Shown here: one piece after another, positions 1 through 5,990 of the stretch
How positions within the stretch are numbered: position 1 is the first letter of the stretch
Layout: the number at the start of each line of letters is the position of its first letter
Source of the DNA: an uncultured Dorea sp.
GTDB taxonomy: Bacteria; Bacillota_A; Clostridia; Lachnospirales; Lachnospiraceae
Direction of reading: 5' to 3'
NCBI GenBank assembly: GCA_948468495.1
Contig: CAOKJI010000041.1
Coordinates: forward strand, 1-9,425
Length of the DNA stretch: 9,425 nt
Notes under the pieces: model-generated
What the model saw: the letters and a program-made list of their open reading frames with translations, nothing else
What the model was told of the DNA's origin: nothing
The model's database searches: none
Position numbers and translations under genes: made by a program

Positions 1-93
1 CGGTAGTTCATCGGAATGTTGCTTCGTCTGCTTAGAGAGTGTATCCTGATTCAATTTGCGTCCTCCAGGCGATGTGCGGACAGTAACTATATG
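1..93 (+). ncRNA. 3' part of an unidentified, probably non-coding transcript (6S RNA is one candidate)
   Basis: None of the three forward frames stays open: stops fall early in each, and none gives a recognisable protein. The stretch runs straight into a strong intrinsic terminator at 94-125, so it looks like the end of a transcript entering from the left. It does not match a tRNA (no paired T arm), nor the tmRNA or RNase P 3' ends I know. The last part, around AGGCGATGTGCGGACA (67-82), could be the 3' strand of a long closing stem whose partner lies outside the window, as in 6S RNA. That identification is a guess. The tail of a longer gene's 3' UTR is the alternative. Confidence 0.3.
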
Positions 94-125
94 AGAGCCG
101 GAGGTTGATAAACCTTCGGCTCTTT
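94..125 (+). terminator. Intrinsic terminator before dgt
   Basis: A 13-bp stem (94-106 with 111-123, one G-T pair) closes a GATA loop and is followed by a short T-rich run. The 3' arm is AACCTTCGGCTCT. It should end the transcript entering from the left and insulate dgt from it. Confidence 0.85.
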
Positions 126-154
126 ACATTTTATGTATCAAAGTGTAATATATT
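123..154 (+). promoter_or_regulatory. Candidate SigA promoter for dgt
   Basis: TTTACA (123-128, 5 of 6 to TTGACA) lies 17 nt before TAATAT (146-151, 4 of 6 to TATAAT). An overlapping TATATT at 149-154 is a better -10 but at a longer spacing. The site begins in the T tract of the terminator and sits about 50 nt before the dgt start, a sensible place for a new transcription unit. Judged by eye against consensus only. Confidence 0.4.
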
Positions 155-203
155 ATGTAGAGAATGAGGACGGTTTATGAACAGGTTCAGGGGGTGATTC
201 GGT

Positions 204-1211
204 ATGACGATTCGAGAGGAACTGGAGCTTCGGGAAGAGAAGATGCTAAGCAGATATGCATCTTTGAGTATCCATTCCAAAGGGAGGGTCCGGGAGGAAG
301 AACAGTGTGATATCCGCCCTGTTTTTCAGAGGGATCGGGACAGGATTCTTCACTGCAAGTCTTTCCGGCGTCTGAAGCAGAAGACGCAGGTATTCTTACA
401 GCCTATGGGGGACCATTACCGTACCAGGCTGATACATACTCTGGAAGTGTCGCAGAATGCCCGGACTCTTGCCAAAGCTCTGCGGCTCAACGAGGATTTG
501 GTGGAGGCGATTGCTCTTGGCCATGATCTGGGGCATACGCCGTTTGGCCATGCGGGGGAACGCGCGCTGAACAGTGTCTGCCCGGGAGGATTCCGGCATA
601 ATGAGCAGAGTGTGCGGGTGGTTGAAATTCTGGAGAAGCAGGGGAAGGGACTGAATCTGACCTGGGAAGTAAGGGACGGGATTCGGAATCATAAGACCAG
701 CGGAACGCCCCATACGCTGGAGGGTCGTTTGGTACAGCTCTCGGATAAGATTGCTTATATCAATCATGATATTGATGATGCAATTCGCGGAGGCATACTT
801 AAGGAGGAGGATATTCCGGAGGAATATGCGTCTGTGCTGGGGCATTCGTCGAAAAGCCGGTTGGATACAATGGTACACGACGTAATCATTCACAGTATGG
901 ATCAGCCGGAGATTCGGATGTCGGCGGAAGTTAAGAAGGCGATGTACGGACTCAGAAGCTTTTTGTTTGAGCATGTATATCTGAATCCTGCTGCGAAAGG
1001 GGAGGAAAAGAAAGCTATTCATATGGTAACGAATTTATATCGTTATTATATAGAATATCCGGAGTTTATGCCGGAGTTGTACCGGAGCATGATGGAGCGG
1101 GGAGAAGCTTCGAGAGAGCAGGCCGCCTGCGATTATATAGCCGGAATGACGGATTCCTATGCGGTTCAGAAGTTTGAAGAATATTTTATTCCAGAATCCT
1201 GGAAAAATTAA
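204..1211 (+). CDS. dgt: dGTPase-like deoxyribonucleoside triphosphate triphosphohydrolase
   Basis: This is a cytoplasmic HD-superfamily enzyme that splits a dNTP into deoxynucleoside and triphosphate, so tuning dNTP pools. The 335-residue protein shows the family hallmarks in order: a basic N-terminal block (RDRILHCKSFRRLKQKTQVF, 44-63), RTRLIHTLEV with the first metal histidine H78, the HD pair H107-D108 in GHDLGHTPFGH, and the distal aspartate D181 in LSDKIAYINHD. It is much shorter than E. coli Dgt (about 500 residues) and belongs to the short dGTPase-like class common in Firmicutes; substrate preference within that class varies and cannot be read here. The start is supported by AGGGGGTGAT at 189-198, closely complementary to the 16S rRNA 3' end. 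It precedes dnaG in the order typical of Clostridia. Its dNTP-sensing role beside primase is inference. Confidence 0.93.
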   Translation: MTIREELELREEKMLSRYASLSIHSKGRVREEEQCDIRPVFQRDRDRILHCKSFRRLKQKTQVFLQPMGDHYRTRLIHTLEVSQNARTLAKALRLNEDLVEAIALGHDLGHTPFGHAGERALNSVCPGGFRHNEQSVRVVEILEKQGKGLNLTWEVRDGIRNHKTSGTPHTLEGRLVQLSDKIAYINHDIDDAIRGGILKEEDIPEEYASVLGHSSKSRLDTMVHDVIIHSMDQPEIRMSAEVKKAMYGLRSFLFEHVYLNPAAKGEEKKAIHMVTNLYRYYIEYPEFMPELYRSMMERGEASREQAACDYIAGMTDSYAVQKFEEYFIPESWKN

Positions 1212-1383
1212 AGGAAATCAGGAAGTTTTGTCGAATTAGTTAATATAGGGATATTTTTCTTATAACTGCCTTGCACTTGCCGTCCTGTCGGTATGGCCGG
1301 GATTTTGATATTGAGTGCAGGGGGGTCAAGGAAAATAGTTAGAATATCATAATGAAGAATGGAAAAGAGGATGCGGAACGGTT
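1212..1383 (+). promoter_or_regulatory. dgt-dnaG intergenic leader with a long inverted repeat
   Basis: This 172-nt gap has no credible gene. CCTTGCACTT (1269-1278) pairs with GAGTGCAGGG (1313-1322), and G1279 with T1312 adds a wobble pair, giving a stem of about 11 bp that encloses roughly 33 nt with weaker internal pairing. A run of six G follows, not T, so it is not an intrinsic terminator. A weak promoter-like pair lies ahead of it: TTGTCG (1228-1233), 16 nt, GATATT (1250-1255), 4 of 6 matches each. This may be a 5' leader for a dnaG-rpoD transcript. AGAGG at 1366-1370 is a distant ribosome binding site for dnaG, 13 nt from the ATG. Confidence 0.3.
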
Positions 1384-3159
1384 ATGTATTATCCGGAAGA
1401 GCTGGTAGAAGAAGTACGGCTGAAAAATGATATAGTAGAGGTGATTTCCAGCTATGTGAAGCTCCAGAAAAAGGGGAGTTCTTATTTTGGATTGTGCCCT
1501 TTTCACAACGAGAAATCCCCGTCTTTTTCTGTGAGCGGTCAGAAGCAGATGTATTATTGTTTTGGCTGCGGCGCGGGAGGGAATGTATTCACATTTTTGA
1601 TGGAATATGAAAATTATTCGTTTGTAGAAGCGCTGAAGGTACTGGCGGACCGGGCGGGCGTGGAACTTCCGAAGATGGAGTATTCCAGAGAAGCGCAGGA
1701 GAAGGCGGAGCTAAGGACGGTGCTTTTAGAGATTAACAAGCTAGCGGCAAAGTATTTTTATGCACAGCTAAAGTCAGAGCAGGGTAAGACGGCTTATACA
1801 TATCTAAAAGACAGGCAGTTGAGCGACGCTACGATTACGGCCTTTGGACTGGGGTATTCAAATAAGTACAGCGACGATTTATACCGGTATCTGAAGATGA
1901 AGGGATATTCGGACGAGATGCTTCTAAAAGCCGGGCTTATCTCGGCGGACGAGAAGCATGGAGCGTATGATAAGTTCTGGAATCGCGTGATGTTTCCGAT
2001 TATGGACGCCAATAACCGGGTCATTGGATTTGGCGGACGGGTGATGGGAGACGGGAAGCCGAAGTATTTAAATTCGCCGGAGACGCCGGTCTTTGATAAG
2101 AGCAGGAACCTCTATGGACTGCACCGGGCGAGGACGTCAAGAAAGCCTTATTTTATCATCTGTGAAGGATATATGGATGTAATCGCGCTTCATCAGGCGG
2201 GATTTACCAATGCAGTAGCGTCCCTTGGAACGGCCCTTACCGCGGGACATGCCTCATTGATTAAGCGGTATGTGAATGAGGTTTATCTGACATATGACAG
2301 CGACGAGGCGGGAACGAAGGCAGCCCTTCGGGCGGCTCCGATTCTGAAAAGCGTTGGAATTACAGCGAAGGTGATTCGTATGGACCCGTATAAGGACCCG
2401 GATGAATTTATTAAGAATTTGGGCGCGGATGCTTTTGAAGAGCGTATTCATAAGGCCAGGAATGGTTTCTTATTCGGACTGGAGATGTTAGAGCGGGATT
2501 ATGACATGGCGTCGCCGGAAGGGAAGACTGCATTTATGCGGGAGGCGGCGGCGAGACTGACGGAATTTGACGAGGAGATTGAGCGGAGCAATTATATCGA
2601 AGCAGTTGCCAGAACTTATGGGGTAAGTGTAGAAGAGCTACGAAAGCTTGTAGTGAAGACGGCGGTCCGGACAGGGCTGGTGAAGCCGGTAGAGAGGCCA
2701 AAGTCTTCGGTGAGCCGAAAGAGCGGTAAGGAGGACGGGGTATTAAAGTCACAGAGGCTTCTTCTGACCTGGATGATTGACGATGAGAATATTTTCAGGC
2801 AGGTCAGGAAGATGATTGGACCGGAGGATTTCGGGGAGCCGCTTTATCATACGGTGGCGGAGCTATTATATCGGCAGTATGAGGAGGGGAAGGTGAATCC
2901 GGCGCAGATTATGAATCATTTTACGGATGAAGAAGAACACCGGAAAGTAGCGGAGCTGTTTCATACGAGACTGCCCGGGGTATCCAAGGTGCAGGAGAGA
3001 GAAAAGGCTTTGAAGGAAACGCTGCTTCGGATTAAGCAGCACAGTCTGGATGAGGCGATGAAGAGTCTGAATCCGGCGGATATCGACGGTCTTAAGAAGC
3101 TGATGGCAGATAAGCGGGAACTGCAGCATATGAAGGAACTGCATATTTCTGTCAATTAA
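1384..3159 (+). CDS. dnaG: DNA primase DnaG
   Basis: DnaG makes the short RNA primers for leading- and lagging-strand synthesis at the replication fork and works with the replicative helicase. The 591-residue protein is full length and complete. An N-terminal CHC2 zinc ribbon uses C38, H41, C59 and C62 (CPFH and CFGC) to recognise template. The RNA polymerase core follows, with RVMFPIMDANNRVIGFGGR (201-219) and KPKYLNSPETPVF. The Toprim fold carries E261 in CEGYMDVIALHQAGF and the metal-binding D305/D307 in YDSDEAGTKAA, then KDPDEFI (337-343). From about residue 450 the sequence fits the helicase-binding C-terminal region. The N-terminus (PEELVEEVRLKNDIVEVIS) is the usual DnaG beginning, which supports the ATG at 1384 although its ribosome binding site is weak. 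rpoD follows after 39 nt. Confidence 0.98.
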   Translation: MYYPEELVEEVRLKNDIVEVISSYVKLQKKGSSYFGLCPFHNEKSPSFSVSGQKQMYYCFGCGAGGNVFTFLMEYENYSFVEALKVLADRAGVELPKMEYSREAQEKAELRTVLLEINKLAAKYFYAQLKSEQGKTAYTYLKDRQLSDATITAFGLGYSNKYSDDLYRYLKMKGYSDEMLLKAGLISADEKHGAYDKFWNRVMFPIMDANNRVIGFGGRVMGDGKPKYLNSPETPVFDKSRNLYGLHRARTSRKPYFIICEGYMDVIALHQAGFTNAVASLGTALTAGHASLIKRYVNEVYLTYDSDEAGTKAALRAAPILKSVGITAKVIRMDPYKDPDEFIKNLGADAFEERIHKARNGFLFGLEMLERDYDMASPEGKTAFMREAAARLTEFDEEIERSNYIEAVARTYGVSVEELRKLVVKTAVRTGLVKPVERPKSSVSRKSGKEDGVLKSQRLLLTWMIDDENIFRQVRKMIGPEDFGEPLYHTVAELLYRQYEEGKVNPAQIMNHFTDEEEHRKVAELFHTRLPGVSKVQEREKALKETLLRIKQHSLDEAMKSLNPADIDGLKKLMADKRELQHMKELHISVN

Positions 3160-3198
3160 GGATAAAATATAAACAAGCAATGAGAGGATGGACATTAC

Positions 3199-4311
3199 AT
3201 GGAAGAAAACATCGTAAAATTTGAGGAAAAACTGAAAGATTTAATGAAGATGGGGAAAAACAAAAAGAGTATTCTTGAAATTCAGGAAATCAATGATTTT
3301 TTCTCAGATATGGAACTGAATCCGGAACAGATGGAGAAGGTGTTTGAGTATTTAGAGTCTAACGGAATTGATGTGCTTCGCATTAATTCGGATTCAGATG
3401 TGGATGACGATCTGGAAGTTGTGCTGACGGATGAAGACGAGGTTGATATGGAGAAGATTGACCTGTCTGTTCCCGACGGGATTAGTATCGAAGATCCGGT
3501 GCGGATGTATTTGAAAGAGATTGGTAAGGTTCCGCTGCTTTCGGCAGAGGAAGAAGTTGATCTGGCCAGAAGAATGGCCGAGGGAGACGAGGACGCCAAG
3601 AAACGTCTGGCAGAAGCGAATCTAAGGCTGGTGGTAAGTATCGCGAAGAGATATGTGGGCCGTGGAATGTTATTTCTCGATTTGATTCAGGAAGGGAATC
3701 TGGGACTGATTAAGGCAGTTGAGAAGTTTGATTATCAGAAGGGATTTAAGTTCAGTACCTATGCCACCTGGTGGATCCGTCAGGCAATTACCAGGGCGAT
3801 TGCCGACCAGGCAAGAACGATTCGGATTCCGGTGCATATGGTGGAGACGATTAATAAACTGATTCGTGTTTCCAGACAGCTCTTACAGGAGCTGGGGCGC
3901 GAGCCTACGCCGGAAGAGATTGCGGAGGAGCTGGACATGCCTGTAGAGCGCGTACGGGAGATTCTGAAGATTTCTCAGGAGCCGGTGTCCCTTGAGACGC
4001 CGATTGGGGAGGAAGAGGACAGTCACTTAGGCGATTTCATTCAGGACGACAACGTACCGGTGCCGGCGGAAGCCGCGGCGGCCACGCTTCTGAAGGAGCA
4101 GCTTGACGAGGTGTTAGATACCCTGACGGAGAGGGAGCAGAAGGTCTTAAGACTTCGGTTTGGCATGAATGACGGACGCGCCCGTACGCTGGAGGAAGTA
4201 GGCAAGGAGTTTGACGTAACAAGGGAGCGTATCAGACAGATTGAGGCCAAGGCTTTGAGAAAGCTCCGCCATCCAAGCCGCAGCCGGAAGCTTCGGGATT
4301 ATTTGGACTAG
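3199..4311 (+). CDS. rpoD: RNA polymerase primary sigma factor SigA/RpoD
   Basis: This is the housekeeping sigma factor that directs RNA polymerase to -35/-10 promoters. At 370 residues it is almost the length of B. subtilis SigA. A short region 1.1 (about 1-65) is followed by an acidic linker ([19 protein letters not shown], 65-83), then region 1.2 ([16 protein letters not shown], 99-114). Region 2 includes [16 protein letters not shown] and [19 protein letters not shown]; the -10 recognition and melting helix is [20 protein letters not shown] (185-204). Region 3 contains [13 protein letters not shown] (235-247). Region 4, the -35 reader, contains [15 protein letters not shown] (309-323) and the helix-turn-helix with [18 protein letters not shown] (340-357). 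The start is backed by AGAGGA (3183-3188) about 10 nt upstream. No convincing promoter is visible in the gap after dnaG, so co-transcription is likely. No key region is missing. Confidence 0.98.
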   Translation: MEENIVKFEEKLKDLMKMGKNKKSILEIQEINDFFSDMELNPEQMEKVFEYLESNGIDVLRINSDSDVDDDLEVVLTDEDEVDMEKIDLSVPDGISIEDPVRMYLKEIGKVPLLSAEEEVDLARRMAEGDEDAKKRLAEANLRLVVSIAKRYVGRGMLFLDLIQEGNLGLIKAVEKFDYQKGFKFSTYATWWIRQAITRAIADQARTIRIPVHMVETINKLIRVSRQLLQELGREPTPEEIAEELDMPVERVREILKISQEPVSLETPIGEEEDSHLGDFIQDDNVPVPAEAAAATLLKEQLDEVLDTLTEREQKVLRLRFGMNDGRARTLEEVGKEFDVTRERIRQIEAKALRKLRHPSRSRKLRDYLD

Positions 4312-4324
4312 GGAAGAGGTAGCT

Positions 4325-5041
4325 ATGGAGCTGTCAAAGAGACTTGCGTCCGTTGTTTCTCTGGTGAGAGAAGGGGCTTTGGCTGCCGATGTGGGGACAG
4401 ATCATGGTTACGTGCCGATTTATCTTGCACAGACCGGGAAGTGCAGGCATATCATAGCTATGGATGTAAATCCGGGACCTCTTCTGCGCGCGTCTGAGCA
4501 TATCAGAGAACATGGGCTGAATCATAGGATTGAAACCCGTCTGTCAGACGGGCTGAAAGCTCTGCGGACAGGCGAGGCGGATACCATGATTGCAGCCGGC
4601 ATGGGAGGCGGTCTTGTGATTCGGATTCTGGAAGACTCGCCGGAGACAGTCAGGGAAATCCAGGAATTTATTCTGCAGCCCCAGTCGGAGATTCACAAGG
4701 TTAGGGCGTATCTTAGCCAGACGGGATTTCGTCTGACAGAGGAGAAGATGATAGAGGAAGAAGGGAAGTTCTATCCTGTGATGAAATGGATACATGGGAA
4801 GGAGCCTTCTTATTCGGAGCCGGAGCTTTATTACGGACGGAAGCTGCTTGCAGACAGGGATTTGGTATTATATCAGTTCCTTGTCAGGGAAGAAGGACGG
4901 ATGGAATCTATTTATCAGAGACTGAAGGAGCAGTCAGGCGAGGGGGCGCGGCTTCGCTTAAGGGAGATAGAGAGAGAACTTGTCCGTCTCAGACAGGCGA
5001 TGGCTTTGTATGAATACGATATTAGTACATCCTTGCATTAA
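4325..5041 (+). CDS. trmK: tRNA (adenine(22)-N(1))-methyltransferase TrmK
   Basis: TrmK transfers a methyl group from S-adenosylmethionine to N1 of adenine 22 in the D loop of tRNAs. The 238-residue protein has the class I methyltransferase motifs: the SAM loop ADVGTDHGYVP (21-31), the acidic residue ending strand 2 at D47 in IIAMDVNP, SDG at 74-76, and the family-specific AAGMGGGLVIRIL (90-102) followed by LQPQSE (117-122). EEGKFYPVMKW (about 145-155) is also typical. The C-terminal part is rich in R, E and L and probably forms the helical coiled domain that contacts tRNA. It starts 13 nt after rpoD, with GAAGAGG (4313-4319) as ribosome binding site, so it is almost surely translated from the same mRNA. 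In B. subtilis the homologue (yqfN) also lies near sigA and beside the Nif3 homologue yqfO. Confidence 0.93.
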   Translation: MELSKRLASVVSLVREGALAADVGTDHGYVPIYLAQTGKCRHIIAMDVNPGPLLRASEHIREHGLNHRIETRLSDGLKALRTGEADTMIAAGMGGGLVIRILEDSPETVREIQEFILQPQSEIHKVRAYLSQTGFRLTEEKMIEEEGKFYPVMKWIHGKEPSYSEPELYYGRKLLADRDLVLYQFLVREEGRMESIYQRLKEQSGEGARLRLREIERELVRLRQAMALYEYDISTSLH

Positions 5042-5173
5042 TTCTTGTATACGAAGTGCTTGATATTTGTGTCAATGCAAGGCAGCGGAAGGAGACAATG
5101 CGGTGGCATTGTTGACTGACAATAGCGCGGCAGTCTTGCCTTTGTGTGAGAAATTAGGAGGTGCGGTATACAT
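5042..5173 (+). promoter_or_regulatory. Structured trmK-nif3 intergenic region with alternative hairpins
   Basis: This 132-nt gap breaks an otherwise tight gene string. ACAATGC (5095-5101) and GCATTGT (5106-5112) form a perfect 7-bp hairpin on a GGTG loop. The same ATTGT (5108-5112) can instead pair with a second ACAAT at 5119-5123, and GACTG (5114-5118) can pair with CAGTC (5131-5135). An outer pairing of GCAAGGC (5077-5083) with GTCTTGC (5133-5139) could enclose it. AAGGAG (5088-5093 region) precedes ATG at 5098, a five-codon frame (MRWHC), and GTG at 5103, a 30-codon frame overlapping the next gene. No good -10 hexamer accompanies the TTGACT at 5112-5117. The role is unknown; a leader or attenuator is inference. 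Confidence 0.3.
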
Positions 5174-5965
5174 ATGCTGTGCAGAGATATTATAGAAGTC
5201 ATTGAAACGAGGTATCCGGTATCCTTTGCACTGGACTGGGATAATGTGGGACTTCTGGTGGGAGACCCTGAAAGAGAAGTAAAGCGGATTTATGTGGCGC
5301 TGGATGCGACAGCAGAGGTGATTGAGGAAGCGGCAAACGTTCATGCGGATATGCTGGTGACCCATCATCCGCTGATATTCTCCGGTATGCGTCGTTTGAG
5401 AATGGATGATTTTACCGGTAGGCGGGTAATCCGGCTGATTCAGGAAAATATTGCTTATTATGCCATGCACACCAATTATGATGTGATGGGAATGGCAGAG
5501 TTATCGGAGCGAGTAATGGGACTTCAGGGAGGCCGGGTACTGGAGGTTACCTGTCCGGAAAGTCCGATAGACGGAAAGCCGCAGGGAATCGGAAGAGTTG
5601 CAGACCTTAAGGAAACGGTTCGTCTTGAGGAATGCTGTGAGCAGGTGAAGCAACGGTTTCATCTGGAATATGTGAAAGTATTTGGAGATTTGCAGGCGCC
5701 GGTGCGAAGAATCGCAATTTCACCGGGGGCGGGAAAGAGTATGGTGCAGGCGGCTCTGAAAGCAGAAGCAGACGTGTTGATTACCGGGGATATTGATCAT
5801 CATACGGGAATTGACGCAGTGGCACAGGGACTTGCCATTGTTGACGGAGGACATTACGGGATTGAAAAGATATTTATCCAGGATATGGTTGATTTCTTTG
5901 AGAAAAATATTCCGGAAGCCGCGGTATTGGCAGCTCCGGAGAGTCATCCGTTTCACAAGGTGTAA
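5174..5965 (+). CDS. Nif3-like dinuclear metal center protein (GTP cyclohydrolase 1 type 2 homologue, YqfO family)
   Basis: Members of this widespread family form toroidal hexamers with two metal ions per subunit; the physiological reaction is unsettled, though some have been linked to GTP cyclohydrolase-like activity. The 263-residue protein has the conserved metal ligands in place: H64-H65 in VTHHPLIFSG, H99 with N101 and D103 in AMHTNYDVM, and H227 plus E231 in DGGHYGIEK. The N-terminal ALDWDNVGLLVGD (19-31) is diagnostic. It is close to E. coli YbgI in length and lacks the PII-like insertion that makes B. subtilis YqfO about 370 residues long. AGGAGGTG (5156-5163) serves the ATG at 5174, which gives the expected family N-terminus. 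Its place after trmK is conserved in Firmicutes; a shared function is not established. Confidence 0.92.
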   Translation: MLCRDIIEVIETRYPVSFALDWDNVGLLVGDPEREVKRIYVALDATAEVIEEAANVHADMLVTHHPLIFSGMRRLRMDDFTGRRVIRLIQENIAYYAMHTNYDVMGMAELSERVMGLQGGRVLEVTCPESPIDGKPQGIGRVADLKETVRLEECCEQVKQRFHLEYVKVFGDLQAPVRRIAISPGAGKSMVQAALKAEADVLITGDIDHHTGIDAVAQGLAIVDGGHYGIEKIFIQDMVDFFEKNIPEAAVLAAPESHPFHKV

Positions 5966-5990
5966 ATAGAGCAGGACAAGGAGGAAAGTT

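Noticed and set aside
1..93. tRNA or tmRNA 3' end (GGTAGTTCATCGG and a later TCCTCCA look tRNA-like)
   Set aside because: The sequence around GATTCAATTTGCG cannot form a T-arm stem, and no acceptor pairing was found.
396..1022. Minus-strand open frame of 208 codons opposite dgt
   Set aside because: It lies wholly antisense to a clear HD-domain gene, shows no recognisable motif and has no ribosome binding site evidence. Frames of this length are expected opposite such codon usage.
1189..1204. TTCCAG/CTGGAA hairpin at the end of dgt as a terminator
   Set aside because: Only 6 bp, followed by A-rich rather than T-rich sequence, so it does not fit an intrinsic terminator.
1352..1408. 18-codon plus-strand ORF overlapping the dnaG start
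   Set aside because: No ribosome binding site at proper spacing, ordinary composition and chance length. The dnaG start at 1384 gives the expected family N-terminus.
3160..3198. Separate rpoD promoter in the dnaG-rpoD gap (TAAAAT 3163-3168, TATAAA 3168-3173)
   Set aside because: The AT-rich hexamers resemble -10 boxes, but no acceptable -35 lies 16-18 nt upstream.
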